A DNA stretch of 64,000 nucleotides from a bacterium. Lineage in GTDB: Bacteria > Eisenbacteria > RBG-16-71-46 > CAIMUX01. This document shows, piece by piece, positions 1 through 7,494 of this stretch. The position numbers were made by a program, and so were the translations under genes. Numbering within the stretch: position 1 is the first letter of the stretch; each line of letters opens with the position of its first letter. The stretch is from positions 124,001 through 188,000 of the forward strand of contig JAUIHP010000011.1 of NCBI GenBank assembly GCA_030431975.1. Direction: 5' to 3'. The notes below the pieces were generated by a model. The model did not search any database. It saw only the letters and a program-made list of their open reading frames with translations, and was not told the DNA's origin.

Positions 1-2
1 GC

Positions 3-1568
3 AAGATTTCCGAAATCGTGCGCGAAGAGATGGACCGCGCCGGTGCAGCCGAGTTCCTCATGCCGATCGCGCAGCCCAAGGACATCTGGGAAGAGTCCGG
101 TCGTTGGAATCGGTACATCGCCGACGGAATCCTCTTTCATCTCGAAGACTCGAAGGGCGCAGAAATGTGCCTCGGACCGACGCACGAAGAGGTCATCACC
201 ACGTTCGTGAAGCGAATCTGCAACTCCTACAAGCAGCTTCCGTTCAACCTCTATCAGATTCAGGACAAGTTCCGCGACGAGATCCGGCCGCGCTTCGGGT
301 TGATGCGCGGACGCGAGTTCATCATGAAGGACGCCTATTCCTTCGACGCCGATGAAGCAGGCTTGGACAAGAGCTATGACGCCATGGACCAGGCCTATCA
401 CCGCATCTTCGAACGCTGTGGGCTCGAGTTCACCGGAGTCCAGGCGGATCCCGGCGCCATCGGTGGAAGCGCCTCACAGGAGTTCATGGTTCTGGCCGAT
501 CAGGGCGAGGACGCCATCCTCATTTCGGAAGACGGCAAGTACGCGGCCAACGTGGAGAAGGCCGACTCCATCGTGAGCCCGTCCCCGGATCAGGGCGAGC
601 CGAAGCCGCTTCGGAAGGAGCACACGCCCAACATCCGCACCGTCGATGAACTCTGCGAGTTCTTTTCCATGAGCGCGAACCAGATGGCCAAAACGGTTCT
701 CTACACCGCGGTCCTGGAAGACAAGGAAGAAACGGTTGCCGTCATGATGCGCGGTGACCTCGAGATCAACGAGGTCAAGCTCACGAACAAACTCGACGCG
801 CTGGCGCTGAACCTGGCCGACGAGGAAACCATCAAGAAGGTCACCGGCGCCGAGGTCGGTTTCGCCGGCCCGATCGGACTCGCGGAAGACATCCGGGTCT
901 TTGCGGACGTGACACTCAAAGGCATGACCAACCTTCTCGTCGGTTGTTGCGAGACGGACTATCACTGTCTGGACGTCAACATCGGACGCGATTTCAAAGA
1001 GCCGGAGTTCGTCGACCTGCGGGAAGCCCGTGCCGGTGACGGTGCTCCCCACGATGCGTCGGTCAAGCTGATCGGCAAGCGCGGCATCGAGGTCGGACAC
1101 ATCTTCAAGCTTGGTACGAAGTACTCCGAAGCGATGGACGCGACGTTCCTGGATCAGAACGGAAAGCGGCAACCGTTCGTCATGGGTTGCTACGGTTTGG
1201 GTATCTCCCGCACCGCGCAGTCCGCGGTTGAACAGAACTTCGACGACGACGGCATCATCTGGCCCAGGCCGATCGCTCCGTTCGAGGTCGTGGTCGCCAT
1301 TCTCGATTCGAAGAAGTCCGAGCAGGTCGAAGCTGCGGAGAAGATCTACGGAGATCTGAAGTCCGCAGGCGTCGACGTCTGTCTCGACGATCGGCAGATG
1401 GCGCCGGGGGTGAAGTTCAAGGATCTCGACCTTCTGGGCTTCCCGATTCGGGTCGTCGTCGGCCGGAAGGTCAAGGAAGGCATGGTTGAGATCTCGGAGC
1501 GGCGGCAGCCGGATACGAAGCACGACGTTGCCATCGACGGGGTGGGAGAGAAGATCGCCTCGCTGTAG
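3..1568 (+). CDS. proS: Prolyl-tRNA synthetase, 5' end missing
   Basis: Charges tRNA-Pro with proline in the cytoplasm. The reading frame is open from base 3, so the gene starts before the window; about 521 residues are visible, which suggests that roughly 45-50 N-terminal residues are missing relative to bacterial-type ProS. Visible family features are the class II motif 2 region (FRDEIRPRFGLMRGREF), the GPTHEEV loop, a long insertion between motifs 2 and 3 matching the trans-editing INS domain of bacterial ProS, motif 3 (GCYGLGISR) and a C-terminal anticodon-binding domain ending in EKIASL. The downstream gene is convergent and a hairpin lies between them. Assignment is secure from family knowledge. 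Confidence 0.96.
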   Translation, partial: KISEIVREEMDRAGAAEFLMPIAQPKDIWEESGRWNRYIADGILFHLEDSKGAEMCLGPTHEEVITTFVKRICNSYKQLPFNLYQIQDKFRDEIRPRFGLMRGREFIMKDAYSFDADEAGLDKSYDAMDQAYHRIFERCGLEFTGVQADPGAIGGSASQEFMVLADQGEDAILISEDGKYAANVEKADSIVSPSPDQGEPKPLRKEHTPNIRTVDELCEFFSMSANQMAKTVLYTAVLEDKEETVAVMMRGDLEINEVKLTNKLDALALNLADEETIKKVTGAEVGFAGPIGLAEDIRVFADVTLKGMTNLLVGCCETDYHCLDVNIGRDFKEPEFVDLREARAGDGAPHDASVKLIGKRGIEVGHIFKLGTKYSEAMDATFLDQNGKRQPFVMGCYGLGISRTAQSAVEQNFDDDGIIWPRPIAPFEVVVAILDSKKSEQVEAAEKIYGDLKSAGVDVCLDDRQMAPGVKFKDLDLLGFPIRVVVGRKVKEGMVEISERRQPDTKHDVAIDGVGEKIASL

Positions 1569-1619
1569 GTAAGTCGCTGGTTTCCTGTAATGTAGGCCGC
1601 CAGCTATCCGAATGGCCGG

Positions 1620-1647
1620 TCCGCCACCTCACCAGGCTGGTGGCGGA
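1620..1647. terminator. Hairpin between convergent genes
   Basis: A perfect 9 bp inverted repeat (TCCGCCACC / GGTGGCGGA, 10-base loop) sits between the stop of proS and the stop of the minus-strand gene ending at 1653. There is no T-tract on either side, so it is a terminator-like or mRNA-stabilising hairpin rather than a textbook intrinsic terminator. Confidence 0.5.
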
Positions 1648-1652
1648 TCGGG

Positions 1653-2663
1653 CTACGGGGCCGATCCCTCTGCCAACCAGACCGTCCCCTCCAGATTCTC
1701 GAAGAGCGTTTTCGCCTGGGCAAATCCGGGATCAATCTCCAGCGCGCTGGAAACGCGGCGAAATGCATCCGCTTCGGAGCCGGACCGGAGGCTGTCCAAG
1801 GCCCGACCGTACTGAACCCAGGCCTCATACTCGTTCGCACCCAGCGCCGCCTCGTCCAGTTCCGTCTTGAGCAGCTTCGCCAGGTCTGAGGCCAACTCCT
1901 CGATCGCCGGCAGGGACTTCGCGGGGCCGCCCCGAAAGACGACCTCGCGGGTACCGAGAATCTCACTCGTCTCCGTCTGCACGATTCGTGACATCACCAC
2001 GATGTCTTTCTCGATCTTCGAGAACTCAGAGAAGACCATCGTCTGAGCGCCCAGGAGATGGCCAACCCGAACCTGCGTGTCCGGGTCCTGCAAGTCCGAG
2101 ATCTCGAACTCCTTGAGGACGTGCCCGATGCGTTCCCGCTCGACGGATCGAAGTGTCGTACTCGAAGCCAGCACCGCCTGCAACTTGCGGGCGAGAAGCA
2201 CATCGATGCCATCCCACTCGCTCCGCTCTTTACCCGGAACACAGTTGACGAAGTCGAAGACGGCGATCGTCGACATCCCCGGCTTCAGCATCAGCTTCGG
2301 TCCAAAGACCTCGAGATACTCCCTCCAGATCAGTCCGTGGAGTGCGCCGTCCAGCTCGTGGTGCGGATCGACGGCGGCAATACGCTCGAGGCAACCCAAC
2401 ACATCGTCCCTCTGCCCAAGTCGATAATGTGCTCTCGCCTGAAAGAGGAGTGCGTCGACTCTGGACTCCACGGAGAGTCCTTCGCTCTCGAGATACTCCT
2501 GACAGACCCGGACGCATTCGGCGGGATCCCGTTGGTAGGCTTCGCGGATGGAGGCATCGAACGCCGTCGAATCTCCCCATGCAAACAGGTGTCCCAGTAC
2601 CGAAAGGCAGACGACGACAACGATTCGGTACACGGGAGTAAGCAAACTTCGGAAGTAAGTCAT
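1653..2663 (-). CDS. TPR / CsgG-FlgO-like envelope protein
   Basis: Predicted exported protein of 336 residues. A hydrophobic stretch near residues 10-30 followed by WGDSTAF looks like a signal peptide. Residues about 35-110 read as TPR-type helical repeats (hydrophobic heptads, LFQARAHYRLGQ). Residues about 130-260 resemble the CsgG/FlgO/HfaB family: an STIAVFDF strand, then SVERERIGHVLKEFEI and HLLGAQTMVFSEF, the usual order of a strand, an ER-type helix and the LLGA strand. A second TPR-like segment follows (EYEAWVQYGRALDSL). The start overlaps the stop of the upstream kinase by ATGA, so it is the last gene of the minus-strand operon. Family members assemble outer-membrane pores or peptidoglycan-associated rings; the role here is inferred only. 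Confidence 0.7.
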   Translation of the reverse strand: MTYFRSLLTPVYRIVVVVCLSVLGHLFAWGDSTAFDASIREAYQRDPAECVRVCQEYLESEGLSVESRVDALLFQARAHYRLGQRDDVLGCLERIAAVDPHHELDGALHGLIWREYLEVFGPKLMLKPGMSTIAVFDFVNCVPGKERSEWDGIDVLLARKLQAVLASSTTLRSVERERIGHVLKEFEISDLQDPDTQVRVGHLLGAQTMVFSEFSKIEKDIVVMSRIVQTETSEILGTREVVFRGGPAKSLPAIEELASDLAKLLKTELDEAALGANEYEAWVQYGRALDSLRSGSEADAFRRVSSALEIDPGFAQAKTLFENLEGTVWLAEGSAP

Positions 2664-4150
2664 AGACGCGAGACCTCAAACTCACACTCGTTGCGTTGGG
2701 ATTGCGAATCGAGTGTTCCAGTGCAATCGCCCGGCGTGAAACGCCAGAACGGGTCGTTGGGTATCAATTGGTAATCGCCGAGGAGCGAACCGGAGATCTC
2801 GATCGTAGGCTCCCACGGCCCGGACCAGACCTTTTGCCCGTCGACGAGAATTCGGATGTTGGGATCGGGCGAGTTCCGTGGATCGCTCGGGTCGAGAAAC
2901 AGCACGCGAAAGACGTGCGGCGCGACTTCCCCCGGACTTGTTCTCGTCTCCTTCGCCGCGACGTCGGAGAGTTCGGTATCTCTTTCTTTGGCCCGCGGCT
3001 TCGAGTCGGTGGCTTCCTGGGGCTCGGTAGCAGAGATGTCGGGACCACCTGTTGATTTCGGGGTGTTTTCACGTCCGGAATCATCTTTCGAAACCGCTAC
3101 GCTGTCCTCGAGTTGAGTTTGCTGGGCCGGATCGAGTTCGGCATCGCCTTGGCCTCGAAGAACGGCAGAGACCAGAACCGCTGCAACGAAGATGCCCACG
3201 GCGACCAACGCAGCAGCCCGCGACCATCTTCGGCCTTGGACCGACGTCATTCCGGGCTCAGAGGTTCCGGGCTTGGAGATCCCGCGCAAAGTTTCCGAAC
3301 CACTCTGCGAACGGAGCACGGCCGACACATCATCGAGCGTAGGTCGTTGCCGTATGTCCGTCGCCAACATCCGCCTCAGTACGGCTTCAATGGGAAGTGG
3401 AACCGTCGTCGCTTCGGAAACCACCAGGTCTTCCCTGCCTGCGATGTTGGGAATGTACGGGCACTCGTTGAAGAGTTCCCAGAGAACGACCCCCAGCGAG
3501 TAAAGGTCGGATGCCTCACTCGGTGGTGCCTGGTTTTCCAGAAGCTCCGGGGCTGAGTAATGCTCCGTTCCGACGAAACCGCCGGCTTGGGTCACTCTCG
3601 AGGAAGCCTCGAGGTCCAATGCGACACCGAAGTCACAAAGCCAGGCTCGTCCGCTCTCTTCGACAAGGACATTCCCCCCTTTTACGTCGCGATGGAGAAT
3701 CCCCCGCTCATGAACGGCTCGAAGTGCCTCCGTGACTTGAGAGGCAACGTTCATCTTCTCGCCGTTGGTACGCACGGACAGGGTGGCCCACTGATCCAAG
3801 GTCAAGCCGTCGATGAAGTCCATGATCAGAAAAGACAGGACCGGCGAGTCGGAGTCCGCAACAACCACGTGGTCGTAAACCCGGGGAATGTTGGAGTGAA
3901 TCTCGCGATTCAGGATCGTTGCTTCCTGTTCGAATCGGGCGAGAGCGGTGTGAGAGTTGGGAATCCCACGTCGAACGACTTTGACGGCGTGCCAACCGAG
4001 AGTCTCGTGGCGAGACCGAAAGACCCAACCCATCCCTCCCGCTCCCACGAACTCCGGCGCGGTGTAGGGGCGTTGCGCAAGGAGTCGTGCCAACTCGCGC
4101 TGGATTGTTTCCCGAGTCTCTGCGGGCGGCACGTCAGAAGGTGGGTTCAC
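2660..4150 (-). CDS. Membrane-anchored Ser/Thr protein kinase (Pkn type)
   Basis: Protein kinase of 496 residues. The Gly-rich loop is VGAGGMGWVF, the ATP lysine lies in HAVKVV, the catalytic loop is HRDVKGGN and the metal site is DFG, so all catalytic residues are present. The kinase fold covers about residues 25-290. A single membrane segment follows (AAALVAVGIFVAAVLVSAVL), then an acidic Ser/Thr-rich linker and a short C-terminal beta-rich domain of about 90 residues outside the membrane (VFRVLFLDP...DGQKVW) that I cannot assign. The start overlaps the barrel gene upstream by ATGA and the stop overlaps the CsgG-like gene downstream. It is probably the phosphorylation input or output of the envelope system encoded by its operon. 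Confidence 0.92.
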   Translation of the reverse strand: MNPPSDVPPAETRETIQRELARLLAQRPYTAPEFVGAGGMGWVFRSRHETLGWHAVKVVRRGIPNSHTALARFEQEATILNREIHSNIPRVYDHVVVADSDSPVLSFLIMDFIDGLTLDQWATLSVRTNGEKMNVASQVTEALRAVHERGILHRDVKGGNVLVEESGRAWLCDFGVALDLEASSRVTQAGGFVGTEHYSAPELLENQAPPSEASDLYSLGVVLWELFNECPYIPNIAGREDLVVSEATTVPLPIEAVLRRMLATDIRQRPTLDDVSAVLRSQSGSETLRGISKPGTSEPGMTSVQGRRWSRAAALVAVGIFVAAVLVSAVLRGQGDAELDPAQQTQLEDSVAVSKDDSGRENTPKSTGGPDISATEPQEATDSKPRAKERDTELSDVAAKETRTSPGEVAPHVFRVLFLDPSDPRNSPDPNIRILVDGQKVWSGPWEPTIEISGSLLGDYQLIPNDPFWRFTPGDCTGTLDSQSQRNECEFEVSRL

Positions 4151-5274
4151 CGAAACCTCTGCTCCAGCGCCAACCGAACTCGATACCCGCTGATGTTCAC
4201 GCGGTCTGCCTCATCGATGTTTGGATTGCCGTCGATCTGGGCATCGAAGAGCCCAAGCCGTAGGTTGATCCGACTATCAGCGGCTACTCGAAATGCAGCG
4301 CCGAGTCGAAGTTCCGTCCGAGAGGCTGCACCGAGGTCCGAAAGGTTTCCATCGTCCCAGCCGGAGTGACGAACGAACTCCACGGAGCCTTCGCTGTCCA
4401 CCCGACGGTGAAGACGCCAACCACCTCCAAGTCCAACTCGAACACGGGGGCCCCGCGTTGCCGTGGAGAGGAGCTCTTCCTCCGCCGACACGCCGTAACG
4501 GCTGGGAACGGAGTAACCGAAACGAAGAAACCCATGAGTCGCCGGCTTCCGTCCGACGACCGCGGTTTCGATTCCCCAGGTTGGATCGACCGAGATGGTC
4601 GTTCCTTCGATGGCTCCATCCGCTCGGTGGCCCCAGGAGAGTTGCGATCTCCATCCCCACGCCGCGCTCGAGTAGTCTACGGCTCCCGTTGTCGACAGCC
4701 GCATTCCGCGTTCCAATTTCGCCCCGCCATCCAGCGGACGAAGATCCGAATGAAGTCCAAACGCCGACCCGACTCCAACCGACCAGCGCGGCGCAGGAGA
4801 GAAGGTGTAGCTGACACCGCCGTTGACCACGGTGCCTGAACCCAGGCTCGGAACGGCCATGTTCAGGAGGTCATCCTGGAGACGCACGGCAAGATCGAAC
4901 TCATCGGCGCGAAGCTCCGTCGACCCTGTCGGAATGTTGGTCGCCAGCCGCAGCATCAAGTTGTGCACCGGACGCCAACTTGCCGTCAATTGAGTATCGG
5001 AGAGCTGGGAAACACTCCGATTGCCTTCAGCCTCCGCCCGGACGAACCCGCCGGTTACGGAGAGCCGTAGTTCAGGTGTGACAGGACTTGTCAGGTGAAC
5101 TCGATGGCTCTGCAGTTCGAGGAACTCATCATCCCACTCGGCTCGTTCCTGTACGAGTTCGTAGGTTGCTGTGGCCGACGGCGCTGCTTCGGCTTTGAGG
5201 AGAGATCCCGACACACCGAGGACGGCGCACCCGAGAAGGAAGCGAAGCAGCCGAAGTATGATTCGGTTATCCAT
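4147..5274 (-). CDS. Outer-membrane beta-barrel protein
   Basis: Predicted outer-membrane barrel of 375 residues. I chose the ATG at 5274 because it opens a clear signal peptide (MDNRIILRLLRFLL... ending KAEAAPSA) and lies 16 bases after the upstream stop; the frame stays open for 170 further codons upstream, but that segment is the shadow of the preceding gene. The mature part alternates polar and hydrophobic residues with many Gly/Arg/Ser turns (for example PTWGIETAVVGRK and RVRVGLGGGWRLHRR) and ends in aromatic-terminated EQRFR, typical of a transmembrane barrel. No specific channel family recognised. It lies between a CsgG-like lipoprotein and a membrane kinase, which suggests an envelope-spanning assembly. 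Confidence 0.75.
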   Translation of the reverse strand: MDNRIILRLLRFLLGCAVLGVSGSLLKAEAAPSATATYELVQERAEWDDEFLELQSHRVHLTSPVTPELRLSVTGGFVRAEAEGNRSVSQLSDTQLTASWRPVHNLMLRLATNIPTGSTELRADEFDLAVRLQDDLLNMAVPSLGSGTVVNGGVSYTFSPAPRWSVGVGSAFGLHSDLRPLDGGAKLERGMRLSTTGAVDYSSAAWGWRSQLSWGHRADGAIEGTTISVDPTWGIETAVVGRKPATHGFLRFGYSVPSRYGVSAEEELLSTATRGPRVRVGLGGGWRLHRRVDSEGSVEFVRHSGWDDGNLSDLGAASRTELRLGAAFRVAADSRINLRLGLFDAQIDGNPNIDEADRVNISGYRVRLALEQRFR

Positions 5275-5290
5275 TAGTTCTGCCCCACTT

Positions 5291-6658
5291 TCATCTCGGC
5301 GGATCGGGCGGCCCAGGAATACGGATCTGAAGATGCCCATCGTCCGGTAGGACGGTCGGATCCTCGACCAGATCGTCGAGCACATCTTCAAGAAGTCCTC
5401 CGGCGGTATCCGATCCCTCTTCCGTCTCATCTGGGTTCGACATTCGATCCGAAGGAAGGATGTGTTCGAAATCGACGGACTGGGCAAGGCCGGGTTCGGC
5501 GTCGCGAGCACTGCTATCCGTGGCCTTCTCCCCTTCGAATGCCTTCGCCAGCTCCGTGGTCGACTCCGGATTTCCCGACACGCGGTCTGCAGAGAGACGC
5601 GCCGCCAGAAACTCGTCGTCGGAGTCGATCGCGCGGAGATAGGCTTCGCGCGCTTCCGAGTATCTCGCCGCTCGTTCGAACTCGAGACCCTGGCCGTAGG
5701 CCAGAAACGCGTTGAGATTGCGAGAACCCGACGGCGCAAGACGAGCCCACTCGCCGGGCGACAGTTCCCGTCCCAAGCCGGCAAGCAGTTCCGAGGTCAG
5801 GTCCTTCTGCACTTCCCAGAACCGATCCCGGGACCCGTTTGCCGCGACGACCACCGGACTCGAACCATCCTGAAAGTTCCATGACATCTCGATACGAATC
5901 TGGTCGTCACCCAGCTGCGTGATCGAGCCGAGCACGAAGGCTTCGCTACGCAAGAGCCGCGCCGGACGCAGAGTAGTCGCCGGGTCGACCAGATGAGCCT
6001 CGGCCATTTTCAACTCGCGGAGGATCGCATCGATGTTCCGGCGTTCGAGCAGAACGAACCCGCCGATCTCCTCCAAGTCCCGGCCCAGTTGGCTTGCAAC
6101 GGCATTGCCGAGACCTTGAAGCTCCGGACTCCGTTCATCGTCCAAGGCGAAGATTGCTACGCTGCCCACGACGGGTGGTGCGGTATCCGTGGAGTCCTCC
6201 AGCGCGACGACCCGCTCGGCCCAGGACTCGCTCTGCGTCCTTTCCAACAGGTTCATCCTCGAACTCATCCGGGAACGTAGAGATGAAAGGGGAGCCGCGT
6301 CCAAGTAGTAGCTGTACGCCTGGATCGCACCGGACCAGTCTTCACGTTCCTCACGCAACAGCCCGAGACGAAACCATCCCTCGGCGAGATCAGGATCGAC
6401 CTCGACGACAGACGTGAGAAGAGATTCGGCTTCGCTCGTCTCGCCTCTCTCGGCAAGGACGCGGGCCAGCCCAACCTTTGACGCGACCGAACCGGCTTCT
6501 GCTTCCGATTGCAGGAGTGGAAGCGCCTCCTCGTATCGTTCTTCTTCCAACAAGGCAAGGCCGGGACTGGAGGTGGAACAGCCCGTCTGCGTGAGCAACG
6601 CGAGGGCTATAGAGGACGCCAGAAGTACGAACTTCCCTCGGAACGCGTCGAGACTCAC
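5291..6658 (-). CDS. TPR lipoprotein with CsgG/FlgO-like domain
   Basis: Predicted outer-membrane lipoprotein of 455 residues. The GTG at 6658 is chosen over longer starts because it is 4 bases after the upstream stop and has a strong GAGGAGG ribosome site 8 bases away. The N-terminus VSLDAFRGKFVLLASS leads to a hydrophobic run ending QTGC, a slightly non-canonical lipobox. Residues about 40-130 are TPR repeats (EERYEEALPLLQSEAEAG, ARVLAERGETSEAESLL). Residues about 160-290 match the CsgG/FlgO pattern (VGSVAIFALDDE, LLERRNIDAILRELKMAEAH, LLRSEAFVLGSITQL). The C-terminus is acidic and disordered-looking with a DD-rich stretch. Together with the CsgG-like protein at 1653-2663 it gives the operon two members of one pore-forming or ring-forming family. 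Confidence 0.75.
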   Translation of the reverse strand: MSLDAFRGKFVLLASSIALALLTQTGCSTSSPGLALLEEERYEEALPLLQSEAEAGSVASKVGLARVLAERGETSEAESLLTSVVEVDPDLAEGWFRLGLLREEREDWSGAIQAYSYYLDAAPLSSLRSRMSSRMNLLERTQSESWAERVVALEDSTDTAPPVVGSVAIFALDDERSPELQGLGNAVASQLGRDLEEIGGFVLLERRNIDAILRELKMAEAHLVDPATTLRPARLLRSEAFVLGSITQLGDDQIRIEMSWNFQDGSSPVVVAANGSRDRFWEVQKDLTSELLAGLGRELSPGEWARLAPSGSRNLNAFLAYGQGLEFERAARYSEAREAYLRAIDSDDEFLAARLSADRVSGNPESTTELAKAFEGEKATDSSARDAEPGLAQSVDFEHILPSDRMSNPDETEEGSDTAGGLLEDVLDDLVEDPTVLPDDGHLQIRIPGPPDPPR

Positions 6659-6662
6659 AGGA

Positions 6663-7442
6663 TCATTCCTCCTCCTCACGTAGACGGAGCTCGACTTCCG
6701 AGACCCCGTAGCCGAGGTCGCACACGGCGTAGTCGGCTCCGCGTACCGTATCAAACTTCGCTCTCGAAACGGTGCCGTCCCTTCTCGTCACACGCACATG
6801 GGTTCGTTGAGCCACGCCGAGATCCCAGAGCAGCAGGGCTGCACCTGCGTCCCCCATTCGGTTCGCGACGGCACGGTCTGCATGGTCTGCATGGTCTGCA
6901 TGGTCTGCATGGTCTGCTTGGTCTGCACGGTCCGCATCGTTGCCCGTTCCAGCGCCGTTGTCGATCGCCATGACGACGACATCGTTCTGCGTCACCCATT
7001 GGCGGACGGATGAGTCGCCATCGCCAACGGCTCCCGCGGTTCCCCCGAAATGGGGCAACAGCCGCAATGAGCCATGGAACAGGCTCGCCTCCACCTCAAG
7101 GCGAAACACACCCGGAATGCTCACCTGCAGTCCAAGCTTCGCAGTACGGTCGGATTCCACGCGCCGGCCCGGGGCGCCGGGGCTTGATGCCTCCATCGTC
7201 GGATTCGCAAACGCGTTCCAACTCCCATCGAAGTCGTCCGCGATTCCATCGATCACATCCACGAAGGCGCGCGCCTCCGGGTCGTGTGCAATCCATGCCG
7301 CCACGGCTTGGCTTTCGGGGTCTGTCGCGACTCCGGCCCGAAACCGCGCCAGCACGTAGTAGTGTTCGGGCTGCAAACTTCTGTGGTCCTTTCTCCCGCG
7401 GCTCGCCAACCTGACTTGGCGCGAGACTGACCGTTCTCGCAA
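6663..7442 (-). CDS. Anti-sigma-like protein with HAD/RAD tripeptide repeat
   Basis: Protein of 259 residues, no membrane segment. The first 55 or so residues after EHYYVLARFRAGVATDPES have the look of the N-terminal domain of FecR-type anti-sigma factors (an L-x-R-[FY]-x-AG motif, then acidic helices ending DFDGSWNAFA). The same pattern occurs in the protein at 11285-11992 (LLRYCAG...NFDDAWTRFA), so the two look paralogous there. The C-terminal half is beta-rich and unassigned. A 9 bp tandem repeat encodes DAD-RAD-QAD-HAD-HAD-HAD-HAD-RA near residues 170-192. The start is a TTG directly after an in-frame TGA; no good ribosome site is visible, so translation may begin slightly downstream. Function as a regulator is inferred from the paralogue's coupling to a sigma factor. 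Confidence 0.6.
   Translation of the reverse strand: MRERSVSRQVRLASRGRKDHRSLQPEHYYVLARFRAGVATDPESQAVAAWIAHDPEARAFVDVIDGIADDFDGSWNAFANPTMEASSPGAPGRRVESDRTAKLGLQVSIPGVFRLEVEASLFHGSLRLLPHFGGTAGAVGDGDSSVRQWVTQNDVVVMAIDNGAGTGNDADRADQADHADHADHADHADRAVANRMGDAGAALLLWDLGVAQRTHVRVTRRDGTVSRAKFDTVRGADYAVCDLGYGVSEVELRLREEEE
6871..6933. repeat. 9 bp tandem repeat, seven units
   Basis: Seven consecutive units of GCATGGTCT (units 2-5 identical; units 1, 6 and 7 have one or two changes) inside the anti-sigma-like gene. Nine bases keep the reading frame, so copy-number change would lengthen or shorten an Ala-Asp-His/Arg stretch without breaking the protein. Confidence 0.95.
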
Positions 7443-7494
7443 TCACGACCCGTCTTTCTTGTAAGGTGGACCCTCATCTTTTCGAGACATGCCC

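Noticed and set aside
474-1523. 349-codon open frame on the minus strand inside proS
   Set aside because: It lies entirely opposite a well-conserved enzyme and has no recognisable domain; GC-rich genes often leave such antisense frames.
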